This document shows, piece by piece, positions 8,904 to 16,912 of a DNA stretch of 64,000 nucleotides; position 1 is the first letter of the stretch, and every line of letters starts with the position of its first letter. This DNA comes from DASUBN01 sp964584665 (GTDB taxonomy: Bacteria; Pseudomonadota; Gammaproteobacteria; Natronospirales; REEB76). The notes beneath the pieces are model-generated. The model did no database searches and was not told the origin of the DNA. It saw nothing but the letters and a program-made list of their open reading frames with translations. A program made the translations under genes and the position numbers. The stretch is taken from contig CAZPAO010000008.1 of the NCBI GenBank assembly GCA_964584665.1, forward strand, positions 1 through 64,000, given 5' to 3'.

Positions 8904-10264
8904 TGGATGCGCTCCAGGCCGCCGAGTTCGGCCCGCACCAGCGCGTCGGCGCGGGCGAGGTCCACCTGGGCCACATCCGTGACGCCTTGTGTGAGGCTGT
9001 CCAGGATGCGCTGCTGTATGGAGCCACGGCTCCGGGCCTCCGCATAAGGCAGGTGGTGGAACATGACCATGGAGTAACGGGGCACGAACATGCCGGGATT
9101 GCGCTCCTCCAGCAGGAAGCCCAGCTTCTTCTGGAGCATGAACTTCGGGTCCCGCACCGCGTCGCGCATCTCCACGTAGTTCTCCAGCGCCATGGCCGCG
9201 ATGGCTTCCGCGTCAGGCCGGCGGCGGGTCTCGAACTCGGCAAACACCTTGATCCAATCGCCGTCGTGCTGGTCCAGGCACTCGGTCAGCACCAGGCAAT
9301 CCTCGAAGGCGCAGTTCATGCCCTGGCCGTGGAAGGGGACGATCGCATGGGCCGCGTCGCCCAGGAGCAGGGCGCGGCCATCTGCATGCCAGGAGGAAGC
9401 ATGCACCGTGCCCATCATGCCGGTGGGGTGCTCGCGGAAGTCCTTCGCGAGATCCGGGATCAGGGCCAGCGCATCCGGGAACTCCGTGGAGAAGAAGCGC
9501 TGCAGCTCGCCGGGTTGTTCAAGCCGGGCGAAGCTGGGCTCGCCCTCGCGCGCCAGGAACAGGGTGACGGTGAAGCTGCCATCCAGGTTGGGCAGCGCGA
9601 TGAGCATGTAGCCGCCCCGAGGCCAGATGTGCAGGGCATGCTTCTCCATGCGATGGGAGCCGTCGGCCGCTGCGGGGATGGTCAGTTCCTTGTAGGCGTG
9701 GGGCAGGATGTCTTCTTCCACCTGCACGCCGCGATGCCGTACCAGCGCATGGCGCACCGCGGAGCCGCCACCGTCGGTGGCGATGAGCGTGGCGGTCCCG
9801 ATGCCGTGGCGCCAACCGGCGGACTCCTCCAGCAAGGTCACGGTGCCGGAGGCGAAGTCCACGTCCTCCACCTTCTGGCCGAAGTGGAAGCGGGCGCCGG
9901 CCCGTTCGGCGGCATCCATGAGCAGCATGTTGAGGCCGGGGCGCGAGACGGAATGGATCACTTCCGTGGGCGTGCGGCCGTAAGGCGTGAGGCTGGTGGC
10001 GCCTTCCTTGTCATGCAGCATACGTCCGCGCATGGGGATGAGGAGCTTCTGCACCTCGGGCATGAGGCCCGCTGCTTCCAGCGGGCGTATGCCGCGATGG
10101 GCCAGCGCCAGGTTGATGGAGCGACCCGCGGGGATGGCATGGCGGCGCATGTCCGGCAGGCGCTCGTAGACCGTGACTTCATGGCCACGGCGGGCGAGGG
10201 TGACCGCCAGCAGGCTTCCGGCGAGCCCGGCTCCAAGGAGCGTGACGGGGGCGGCCTTGGTCAC
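8900..10264 (-). CDS. kmo: Kynurenine 3-monooxygenase
   Basis: A 454-residue FAD-dependent aromatic hydroxylase converting kynurenine to 3-hydroxykynurenine with NADPH and oxygen. The N-terminal dinucleotide-binding motif (LLGAGLAGSLLAVTLARRGH), the KMO-typical HAIPAGRSINLALAHRGIR, and the second FAD motif ALLLGDAAHAIVPFHGQGMN are all present. The C-terminal helix region (MVMFHHLPYAEARSRG) matches KMO rather than general salicylate hydroxylases. GTG start at 10264 overlaps the kynU stop by 4 bp. Confidence 0.95.
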   Translation of the reverse strand: MTKAAPVTLLGAGLAGSLLAVTLARRGHEVTVYERLPDMRRHAIPAGRSINLALAHRGIRPLEAAGLMPEVQKLLIPMRGRMLHDKEGATSLTPYGRTPTEVIHSVSRPGLNMLLMDAAERAGARFHFGQKVEDVDFASGTVTLLEESAGWRHGIGTATLIATDGGGSAVRHALVRHRGVQVEEDILPHAYKELTIPAAADGSHRMEKHALHIWPRGGYMLIALPNLDGSFTVTLFLAREGEPSFARLEQPGELQRFFSTEFPDALALIPDLAKDFREHPTGMMGTVHASSWHADGRALLLGDAAHAIVPFHGQGMNCAFEDCLVLTECLDQHDGDWIKVFAEFETRRRPDAEAIAAMALENYVEMRDAVRDPKFMLQKKLGFLLEERNPGMFVPRYSMVMFHHLPYAEARSRGSIQQRILDSLTQGVTDVAQVDLARADALVRAELGGLERIQ

Positions 10265-11541
10265 GGGACCACCAGGCCGGCGAGGGTCTCGACGAAGCGG
10301 AACACGTCGTCGTAAGTGTTATAGAGCGGCACGGGGGCCACGCGGATCACGTCCGGTTCGCGCCAGTCGCCGGTGACGCCGGCGGCTTCCAGGTCCTCGA
10401 ACACCCGGCGCGCCTCGTCCCGGCCCGCATGCAAGCGCAGCGAGAGCTGGCAGCCGCGCTGGGCCGTATCGGCGGTGGTGAGTACGTCCACGTGCTCCGC
10501 GAGCTTCTCCTTCAGCAGGACCTCGAGGTAGCCCGTGAGTTTCAGGGACTTCTCACGCAGCGCGGGCATGCCGATCTCGTCGAAGATCACCAGTGAGGCG
10601 AGCAAGGGCGCGAGACCGAACACCGGCGGGTTGCTGAGCTGCCAGCCTTCCGCCCCTTCCATGGGCACGAACTCCGGGCCCATGCGGAAGCGAGAGGATT
10701 TGTCGTGGCCCCACCAGCCGGCGAGGCGCGGCAGGTCGAAGGCCCGGGCATGGCGCTCATGCACGAAGCAGCCGGCCACGGCGCCGGGACCGGCGTTCAT
10801 GTACTTGTAGTTGCACCAGACGGCGAAGTCCGGGCCCGCATCGTGCAGCTGCAGCGGGAGGTTGCCGACGGCATGGGCCAGGTCGAAGCCGACCTTGCAG
10901 CCGGCCTTGTGGGCCGCGGCGGCGATGCGCTTGAGGTCGAAGGCCTGGCCGCTGTAGTACTGCACACCGGGCAGCATGACGAGGGCGATCTCGCGGCCCT
11001 GCGCCTCCAGCAGCGCCTCGATCTCCTCCACCGGGATGAACGGCTCGCCGCTCCCGGAGGTCAGTTCCACGAGGCTCTCATCCGGGTCGAAGCCGTGCAG
11101 CCGCACCTGGGATTCCACCGCGTAGCGGTCCGAGGGGAAAGCGCCGCGCTCGATGAGCAGCTTGTGCCGCTCACGGGTCGGGCGGTAGAAGCTCGTGAGC
11201 ATGAGGTGCAGGTTCACGGTCAGGGAGTTCATGTTGACCACTTCCACGGGCTTCGCGCCCACGAGGCGCGCGGTGCGCTCCGTGAAGAGTTCGTGGTAGG
11301 GCATCCAGGGACGGCGGCCGGCGAAGTGGCCTTTCACGCCGAAGCGCTGCCAGTCCTCCAGCTCCTCCCGCATGTGCTGCTCGGTGCTGCGGGGTTGCAG
11401 GCCCAAGGAGTTGCCGCAGAGATAGATCTCATCCTTCCCTTCGTGCTGGGGGATGTGGAAGCGCTCGCGGCAGGCGGCCAGCGGATCGGCGCGGTCGAGT
11501 TCGGCGGCTTGGGAACGGTCGAGGCTGAAGCGCATGATCAT
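10261..11541 (-). CDS. kynU: Kynureninase
   Basis: A 426-residue PLP enzyme of aminotransferase fold type I that cleaves 3-hydroxykynurenine to 3-hydroxyanthranilate and alanine. Diagnostic segments are ICGNSLGLQP-type YLCGNSLGLQPRS near the N-terminus, FDLAHAVGNLPL, and the PLP-lysine region WCNYKYMNAGPGAVAGCFVH. Two ATGs are possible (11541 and 11535); the first overlaps the cyclase stop by ATGA. Product feeds the dioxygenase encoded upstream in the operon. Confidence 0.96.
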   Translation of the reverse strand: MIMRFSLDRSQAAELDRADPLAACRERFHIPQHEGKDEIYLCGNSLGLQPRSTEQHMREELEDWQRFGVKGHFAGRRPWMPYHELFTERTARLVGAKPVEVVNMNSLTVNLHLMLTSFYRPTRERHKLLIERGAFPSDRYAVESQVRLHGFDPDESLVELTSGSGEPFIPVEEIEALLEAQGREIALVMLPGVQYYSGQAFDLKRIAAAAHKAGCKVGFDLAHAVGNLPLQLHDAGPDFAVWCNYKYMNAGPGAVAGCFVHERHARAFDLPRLAGWWGHDKSSRFRMGPEFVPMEGAEGWQLSNPPVFGLAPLLASLVIFDEIGMPALREKSLKLTGYLEVLLKEKLAEHVDVLTTADTAQRGCQLSLRLHAGRDEARRVFEDLEAAGVTGDWREPDVIRVAPVPLYNTYDDVFRFVETLAGLVVP

Positions 11542-12305
11542 CCCACGGGATAGAGGATGGGCCGGCTGGGGGCCGCATCGGTCATGAAGGCCGGGACCTG
11601 CAGGTCCAGCAAGTAGTAGCCGTCCGCCAGGCTATCCGGCACATAGATCAGTTCCGTGAGGGTGGCATCGGGCCGGCGCGCATCCGCGAGCGCGTGCCCT
11701 TTGGCTAAGCCCCAGAACACCCGGTGCGCTGCCATCTTGCCGCCGTCCTCCGCCGGATCCAGGGAAGGGATGTCGGTCAGCAGATGCTCTACCCCGGCCT
11801 TCACCAGCAGTTCCACGGCTTCGGTGCTGAGATAGGGGGCGGGGATGGCACCCTCGTAACGGCGGATGAGCTTGTCCCCGCCGTTCGGCAGGGTACGCAG
11901 GATGAGAGCCCGGTGGAAGCCGATGAGGCTATGGCGCAGCAACGCCGCGTGGATGGCGGTGGCGTCGATCACATCACCCGCGGGCTTGACGCTGATGAGC
12001 GTGGCCGGGATGGGCGTGCCCGGCAGCTTGTCCGCCACGCCGACACCCTCGTCCACGATGTGGCCGACACACTCGGTATGGGTGCCGTTGCAGTGGGGCA
12101 CCATGCGGTAGCTGCGCACGTTGCAGCTGCCGCCCTTGCGGGTATCGCCGACGAAATCCCCGCTCTTCACTGGCTCCGACGTCGCCTTGGCGGCGCCGAA
12201 GAAGCTCGGTTGGGGCCCGTCGAAATTCACGGGGATGGCCAGCGAGACGCCCCGGGAGAGGTCCGCAGCGTACTGACGGCCGCCGATCTCGAAGGCGATG
12301 CGCAT
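11538..12305 (-). CDS. Cyclase-family hydrolase, putative kynurenine formamidase
   Basis: A 255-residue protein of the metal-dependent cyclase/KynB superfamily. The metal-site region reads VPHCNGTHTECVGHIVDEG; classical KynB proteins have HxGTHxD, so the aspartate is replaced by glutamate here. In this operon context the likely reaction is N-formylkynurenine hydrolysis to kynurenine. I start at ATG 12305, which overlaps the upstream stop as TGATG, rather than at a longer start 33 bp upstream. The substrate is inferred from neighbours, because the family also contains unrelated hydrolases. Confidence 0.75.
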   Translation of the reverse strand: MRIAFEIGGRQYAADLSRGVSLAIPVNFDGPQPSFFGAAKATSEPVKSGDFVGDTRKGGSCNVRSYRMVPHCNGTHTECVGHIVDEGVGVADKLPGTPIPATLISVKPAGDVIDATAIHAALLRHSLIGFHRALILRTLPNGGDKLIRRYEGAIPAPYLSTEAVELLVKAGVEHLLTDIPSLDPAEDGGKMAAHRVFWGLAKGHALADARRPDATLTELIYVPDSLADGYYLLDLQVPAFMTDAAPSRPILYPVG

Positions 12306-13318
12306 CAGCTGAACCTCTCGATGGGCAGGGCGAGCCACTCCAGGGCGGTGCCATGCAACAGTCGCGCGCGCACGCTCTCCAGGAGAGGCAGGGATTCGAT
12401 CAGCCCACCGGGTTGGTCTTCGCCCAGGGGGAAGGGATAGTCGGTGCCGAGCGCGATGCGTTCCGCGCCCATGAGTTCCAGCATGTAACGCAGCATCCCT
12501 TCGTGGTGCACCAGGGAATCCACGTAGATGCGCTTCAGGTACTCCATGGGGTCCACACCGTTGTCCACGGCGCAGAGGTCCGGCCGTGCCTGGAAGCCGT
12601 GGGATATGCGTCCGACCGTCGCGGGGAAGCTGCCGCCGCCATGGGCGAAGGCCACGCGCAGCTTGGGCAGCCTTTCCAGCACGCCGCCGAAGATCATGCT
12701 CGTCACCGCGAGGCAGGTCTCGGCGGGCATGCCCACCAGCCAGGGCGTCCAGTACTTGCCCATGCGGTCCTTGCCGAGCATGTCCCAGGGGTGCACGAAC
12801 ACCGCGGCGCCCAGCTCCGCCGCCGCCTCGAACAGGGGGAAGAGGGAAGGGTCATCCAGGTTCTTGCCGTTCACGTTGGAGCCGATCTGCACGCCGGCCA
12901 GCCCGAGCTGCCGCATGCAGCGCTCCAGCTCCTTCACCGCGAGATCGGTGTTCTGCAGGGGCAGGGTGCCGAGGCCCACGAAGCGCCTGGGATCCTCCGC
13001 CACCACCGAAGCCAGGTGGTCATTGAGGAGGCGCGCGAGATCGGCGCCGTCCCGGTCCTTGGCCCAGTAACTGAACATCACCGGTACGGTGGAGAGCACC
13101 TGCACCTGTACGCCGTGGGCGTCGCATTCCTTGAGTCGCGTGGGGCCGTCCCAGCAGTTGGCCTGGATCTCCCGGAAGAAGGTGCCGTCATCCTTCATCA
13201 TGCGCGCGCAACCGGGGCCGTGGTGTTCCAGGTGCACGAAGCCGCCGTAGCCGTAGCGCTCCTTCAGGCTGGGCCACTCCTTCGGGAGTATGTGAGTGTG
13301 TATGTCGATCTTGAGCAC
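12305..13318 (-). CDS. nbaD: 2-amino-3-carboxymuconate-6-semialdehyde decarboxylase (ACMSD)
   Basis: A 337-residue amidohydrolase-fold decarboxylase. It opens with the zinc-binding HxH motif (KIDIHTHILP), has FVHPWDMLG and SFAHGGGSFPATVGRI-like metal and active-site segments, and the C-terminal GTDYPFPLGE. Length and motifs match the Pseudomonas ACMSD described for 2-nitrobenzoate and tryptophan breakdown. It removes the carboxyl group from the ring-opened 3-hydroxyanthranilate product, steering flux away from quinolinate and NAD. GTG start at 13318. Confidence 0.94.
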   Translation of the reverse strand: MLKIDIHTHILPKEWPSLKERYGYGGFVHLEHHGPGCARMMKDDGTFFREIQANCWDGPTRLKECDAHGVQVQVLSTVPVMFSYWAKDRDGADLARLLNDHLASVVAEDPRRFVGLGTLPLQNTDLAVKELERCMRQLGLAGVQIGSNVNGKNLDDPSLFPLFEAAAELGAAVFVHPWDMLGKDRMGKYWTPWLVGMPAETCLAVTSMIFGGVLERLPKLRVAFAHGGGSFPATVGRISHGFQARPDLCAVDNGVDPMEYLKRIYVDSLVHHEGMLRYMLELMGAERIALGTDYPFPLGEDQPGGLIESLPLLESVRARLLHGTALEWLALPIERFS

Positions 13319-13321
13319 GTT

Positions 13322-13846
13322 CTATTTCTTCTTCTGCGGCGCTTCCATCACCGTACCGCACTGCTTGCAGGTGCGCAGGGACGCGTCGCCGAAGTAGCGG
13401 TCGAACACCGGCGGGAACTGGGTCTCGATGTTGGTGAGTTCGAAGTATTCCCGGTACAGCTCCGCATGGCAGTTCTCGCAGAACCAGAGCAGGCCGTCCT
13501 GCTCACCCTTGATCCGCGGCCGCTCGATGACGAGGCCCACCGTGTCGGCGAAGCGTTGCGGCGAATGCAGGAGATGGGGCGGGATCAGCAGGATCTCACC
13601 CTCGCGGATGGGGATGTCCTTGGGCTTCCCATCCTGCATGGTCTTCAGCAGCATGTCCCCCTCCAGTTGGAAGAAGAACTCCTCGCCCGGATCGTCATGG
13701 AAGTCCTTGCGGGAGTTGGGACCGCCCACCACCTGTACCACGAAGCCGGTATCCGTGTAGATGCGCTTGTTGCCCACGGGTGGTTTCAGGAGATCCCGGT
13801 TCTCCTCGACCCACTTCTTGAAATTGATCGGCGCCAGGCTCCACAT
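13322..13846 (-). CDS. nbaC: 3-hydroxyanthranilate 3,4-dioxygenase
   Basis: A 174-residue cupin dioxygenase opening the ring of 3-hydroxyanthranilate. The non-heme iron ligands lie in HDDPGEEFFFQLEGD and the histidine of LLIPPHLLHSPQRFADTVG. The C-terminus carries a CxxC pair (FCENCHAEL) and a second one (CKQCGTVME), the rubredoxin-like second metal site typical of bacterial enzymes. It lies 3 bp from the ACMSD gene and 10 bp after the RidA gene, consistent with one transcript. Confidence 0.95.
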   Translation of the reverse strand: MWSLAPINFKKWVEENRDLLKPPVGNKRIYTDTGFVVQVVGGPNSRKDFHDDPGEEFFFQLEGDMLLKTMQDGKPKDIPIREGEILLIPPHLLHSPQRFADTVGLVIERPRIKGEQDGLLWFCENCHAELYREYFELTNIETQFPPVFDRYFGDASLRTCKQCGTVMEAPQKKK

Positions 13847-13856
13847 AAGATCTTCC

Positions 13857-14270
13857 TCAGATGGTCGCTATGCACTTCAGTTCGATGGCGATGGGCGTCG
13901 GCAATGCCGTCACCTGCACCGTGGTGCGGCAGGGCTGGTTTTCCTTGAAATACTCGGCATACAGACGGTTATAGGCGGCGAAATCCCGCTGCATGTCCGT
14001 CAGGTACACGGTCACGTCCACCAGCCTGTCCCAGCTCGAGCCCGCATCCTCGAGGATGAAGCGCACGTTGTCGAAGACGGAGCGGCACTGGGCCTCGATG
14101 TCGTAGCTCAGGATCTTGCCGGCCGCATCCAGGGTCACGCCGGGGATGTCCTTGCTGCCGCGCTTGCGCGGGCCGACGCCCGAGAGGAACAGCAGGTCAC
14201 CCACGCGTCGCGCGTGGGGATAGAGCCCCACCGGTTCCGGTGCCTTGGAGGAGTTGATCTTCTGGTTCAT
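13857..14270 (-). CDS. nbaF: RidA-family protein, probable 2-aminomuconate deaminase
   Basis: A 137-residue member of the YjgF/YER057c/UK114 (Rid) family, with VGDLLFLSGVGPR at the N-terminus, VFDNVRFILEDAGSSWDRLV in the centre and RTTVQVTALPTPIAIELKCIA at the C-terminus. In the 2-nitrobenzoate and kynurenine meta pathways a Rid protein (NbaF/AmnD type) deaminates 2-aminomuconate to 4-oxalocrotonate, which fits its position beside the semialdehyde dehydrogenase. ATG at 14270 overlaps the preceding stop by ATGA. General enamine/imine deaminase activity is the alternative. Confidence 0.85.
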   Translation of the reverse strand: MNQKINSSKAPEPVGLYPHARRVGDLLFLSGVGPRKRGSKDIPGVTLDAAGKILSYDIEAQCRSVFDNVRFILEDAGSSWDRLVDVTVYLTDMQRDFAAYNRLYAEYFKENQPCRTTVQVTALPTPIAIELKCIATI

Positions 14271-14635
14271 CGCTTCGGGTATTCCAGCAGTTTCAGGTAG
14301 ATGAAATCCGCGCTCTTCGAATCCAGTTCGCCGCTGTGGCCGAGGAATCCCGCCGCCACCCGCGCGGCGTCGAAACCTGCGCCATCCACCAGGATGGGCG
14401 AGCCCTTGTAGCGGCCGGGGCGATCCTCGCCGCCGTCCACGGCATTGAGGCTGAAGCCCGAGTCTTCCTTCCAAGTGTTGGCGCGTTCGCCGTCGTGCTT
14501 GTCGTAGCAGAGCTGGAAGCCGACGATCTGGCGGGACTCGTCGTCCCACAGCACCAGGTCGAAGTGGTCATCGGTGAACCAGCGGCGGTGCGGCTCCCCC
14601 TCGATCTGACGCACCTTGGGGATCTCCCGCAGCAT
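14267..14635 (-). CDS. Unrecognised 122-residue protein inside the kynurenine operon
   Basis: I do not recognise this protein. It starts at ATG 14635, overlapping the dehydrogenase stop as TGATG, and its stop overlaps the RidA gene by ATGA, so it is locked into the operon. It is soluble and charged, with no signal peptide or membrane segment. Notable segments are RRWFTDDHFDLVLWDDE, IVGFQLCYDKHDGERANTW and GHSGELDSKSADFIYLKLLEYP. The aromatic/acidic N-terminal half looks like a small beta-sheet protein. It could be an accessory, carrier or regulatory protein for aminomuconate metabolism. Codon use resembles its neighbours. Confidence 0.8.
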   Translation of the reverse strand: MLREIPKVRQIEGEPHRRWFTDDHFDLVLWDDESRQIVGFQLCYDKHDGERANTWKEDSGFSLNAVDGGEDRPGRYKGSPILVDGAGFDAARVAAGFLGHSGELDSKSADFIYLKLLEYPKR

Positions 14636-16077
14636 CAGTACTTGATACACACGTTGCGCGCTTCCGTGAAGAAGCGCATGGCCTCGAAGCCGCCTTCGCG
14701 TCCGACGCCGGATTGTTTGACGCCGCCCATGGGTACCCGGAGGTCCCTGAGCATCCAGCAGTTGATCCAGATGAGTCCGGCCTCCAGCTTGGCCGCGAGG
14801 CGGTGGCAGCGGGCCACGTCCGTGCTCAATACCGTGGCGGTCAGGCCATAAGGCGTGCCGTTGGCGAGTTGCAGGGCTTCGGCTTCGCCGTCGAAGGGCC
14901 AGAGCGTCACCACCGGTCCGAAGATCTCCTCCTGGTTCACGCGGCAGCCCGGCCCGAGGCCTTCGATGACCGTGGGCTCCAGGAACCAGCCCTCGGCGCA
15001 GCGGCCGGAGAGCCGGGGGCGTTTGCCTCCGCAGAGGACCTTGCCGCCTTCCTGCTTGGCGAGGTCTATGTAGCCCAGCACCTTCTGCAGGTGCGCTTCC
15101 GATACCAAAGCGCCTTGCTGCACGCCAGCCTCCAACGGATCTCCCTGGCGCAGACTTTGAGCGCGGGCCACGAAGGCATCCCGGAACTTGGGGTAGAGGC
15201 TGCGTTCGATGTAGATACGCGAGCCGCAGAAGCAGATCTCGCCCTGGTTGGCGAAGGCGGCGCGCAGGGATTCCTTGAGCGCGAGCTCGAAATCGCAATC
15301 GGCGAACACCAGTACCGGGTTCTTGCCGCCGAGTTCCAGCGAGAGTTTCTTGAACTTCGGCGCCGCGCGGGCGGCGATGCCTGAGCCGGTCCGGGTGCCG
15401 CCGGTGAAGGACACAGCCTTCACGCCCGGATGGTCCACGAGGGCGCTGCCGGCCTTGGCGCCCAGGCCATGCACCACGTTTAGCACACCCGGCGGCAGGC
15501 CCGCCTCGGCGCAGAGTTCGCTGAAGAGATATGCCGTCATGGGCGTGATCTCGGAGGGCTTGGCCACCACGCAGTTGCCGGCGGCGAGCGCCGGAGCGAT
15601 CTTCCAGGTGAAGAGATACAGCGGCAGGTTCCAAGGAGAGATGCAGCCCACCACGCCAAGCGGCGAGCGCAGGGTGTAGTTGATGGCGCCTTCCTCCATC
15701 GCGTGGGATTCGCTGCCGAACTGGCTGGCGGCGGCGGCGAAGAAGCGCAGGTTGGAGATGGCGCGCGGGATATCCAGGCTGCGGGCCAGATCCACCGGCT
15801 TGCCGTTGTCCACGCTCTCGGCGCGCGCGAGCTTCTCGAGATCGCGTTCCACCAGCGCCGCGAGCTTGAGCAGCCATTGGCTGCGTTCCGCGGCGGGTAG
15901 CGCAGACCACAGAGGGAAAGCTTCGGCCGCCGCGTCCACGGCAGCCTCCACGTCGGCAGCGCCGGAATCGGGGATGCGCGCGTAGACCTTGCCGGTCGCG
16001 GGCTCATGGCCATCGAGCCAGCCGCCGGACCGGGCCGGTTGCAGTTTGCCACCGATGTAGTTCTTGAGCTCCACCAT
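14635..16077 (-). CDS. 2-aminomuconate 6-semialdehyde dehydrogenase
   Basis: A 480-residue NAD-dependent aldehyde dehydrogenase. The Rossmann region (CISPWNLPLYLFTWKIAPAL), glycine motif SFTGGTRTGSGIA, general-base segment LSLELGGKNPVLVF and nucleophile region ANQGEICFCGSRIYIERS are intact. In the kynurenine meta pathway it oxidises 2-aminomuconate semialdehyde to 2-aminomuconate; homologues are often annotated 2-hydroxymuconic semialdehyde dehydrogenase. The assignment to the amino substrate follows from the adjoining ACMSD and RidA genes. It begins one base after the SDR stop codon. Confidence 0.9.
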   Translation of the reverse strand: MVELKNYIGGKLQPARSGGWLDGHEPATGKVYARIPDSGAADVEAAVDAAAEAFPLWSALPAAERSQWLLKLAALVERDLEKLARAESVDNGKPVDLARSLDIPRAISNLRFFAAAASQFGSESHAMEEGAINYTLRSPLGVVGCISPWNLPLYLFTWKIAPALAAGNCVVAKPSEITPMTAYLFSELCAEAGLPPGVLNVVHGLGAKAGSALVDHPGVKAVSFTGGTRTGSGIAARAAPKFKKLSLELGGKNPVLVFADCDFELALKESLRAAFANQGEICFCGSRIYIERSLYPKFRDAFVARAQSLRQGDPLEAGVQQGALVSEAHLQKVLGYIDLAKQEGGKVLCGGKRPRLSGRCAEGWFLEPTVIEGLGPGCRVNQEEIFGPVVTLWPFDGEAEALQLANGTPYGLTATVLSTDVARCHRLAAKLEAGLIWINCWMLRDLRVPMGGVKQSGVGREGGFEAMRFFTEARNVCIKY

Positions 16078-16078
16078 G

Positions 16079-16888
16079 CTAGAGGCTCTGGATGCGGCCG
16101 CCGTCCACGGGCAGGCTCACGCCGGTTATGTAGGACGCAGCGGGGGAGGCCAGGAAGGCGATGGCGGCGGCGATCTCGTCCGCCTCGGCGATGCGGCCCA
16201 GCGGGATGAGCGCACGCGCCTCCGCTTCGATCTCGGCCACGGAGCGCTGCTCCTTCTCCGCGCGCGCCTTGAACAGGCTCTCCATGCGGCCGGTGCGCGT
16301 GAAGCCCGGCAGCACGTTGTTGACGGTGATGCCGTCCTTGCCGAGTTCGCCCGCCAGGGTCTTGGCCCAGCTCGCCACCGCGCCGCGCACGGTGTTGGAG
16401 ACGCCGAGACCCTTGATGGGTTCCTTCACGGAGGTGGAGATGACGTTGATGATGCGGCCGTAGCCGGCCTGGCGCATGGCGGGGAGGAGCGTCTGCACCA
16501 CCGTCTGACCGCTGATGAGATGCCGGTTGAAGGCCGCCAGGAATTCCTCCGGCTTGGCCAGGGAAGCGGGGCCGCCCGGCGGACCGCCGGTGTTGTTCAC
16601 GAGGATGTGCACCTTCGGGGTGCGCTTCAGCCAGGCCTCGAGGGCGGTCTTGAGGCCGGCCGGGTCGTCGAAGTCGGCGGTGAAGTAACCGTGGCGCTGG
16701 GTGCCCGTGGCGGAGAGCTGCTGGAAGGTCTCCTTCAGGCTCTCTTCGGTGCGCGCCACCAGGGTGACGTCCGCCCCCAGGTCCGCCAGGGCGCGGGCCG
16801 TGGCCGCTCCGATGCCCTTGCTGGCCCCGCACACCAGGGCCCATTTACCGTCCAGCCTCAGCTGGGACAGGGTCTTATTGGTGGTCAT
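16079..16888 (-). CDS. SDR-family protein lacking the canonical Tyr-Lys catalytic pair
   Basis: A 269-residue short-chain dehydrogenase/reductase fold protein, first gene of the kynurenine operon. The cofactor motif GASKGIG is at residues 21-27 and NNTGG at 98-102. Where classical SDRs have YxxxK after the catalytic serine, this protein reads GVSNTVRG, placing valine 163 and valine 167 at the Tyr and Lys positions. A known BKR-like SDR subgroup also lacks the catalytic tetrad. It may bind NAD(P) without classical reductase activity or use other residues. It ends 1 bp before the dehydrogenase start. Confidence 0.85.
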   Translation of the reverse strand: MTTNKTLSQLRLDGKWALVCGASKGIGAATARALADLGADVTLVARTEESLKETFQQLSATGTQRHGYFTADFDDPAGLKTALEAWLKRTPKVHILVNNTGGPPGGPASLAKPEEFLAAFNRHLISGQTVVQTLLPAMRQAGYGRIINVISTSVKEPIKGLGVSNTVRGAVASWAKTLAGELGKDGITVNNVLPGFTRTGRMESLFKARAEKEQRSVAEIEAEARALIPLGRIAEADEIAAAIAFLASPAASYITGVSLPVDGGRIQSL

Positions 16889-16897
16889 AGACCACCA
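16879..16897 (-). promoter_or_regulatory. Hairpin enclosing the first start codon of the kynurenine operon
   Basis: On the minus strand TGGTGGTC and GACCACCA form a perfect 8-bp stem with loop TAT; the ATG of the SDR gene (16888-16886) lies in the loop and first stem base, and the only purine-rich Shine-Dalgarno candidate is in the 5' arm. Immediately upstream are two tandem copies of TCCGACTGAT (16921-16902), the first overlapping the apaH stop codon, and a TATAGT hexamer. The arrangement could be an operator or a translational control element; this is inference. Confidence 0.4.
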
Positions 16898-16912
16898 CTA
16901 TATCAGTCGGAA

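Noticed and set aside
12353..13948. Plus-strand frame of 531 codons across ACMSD and dioxygenase genes
   Set aside because: It spans several confirmed minus-strand genes of the operon and lacks any coherent domain.
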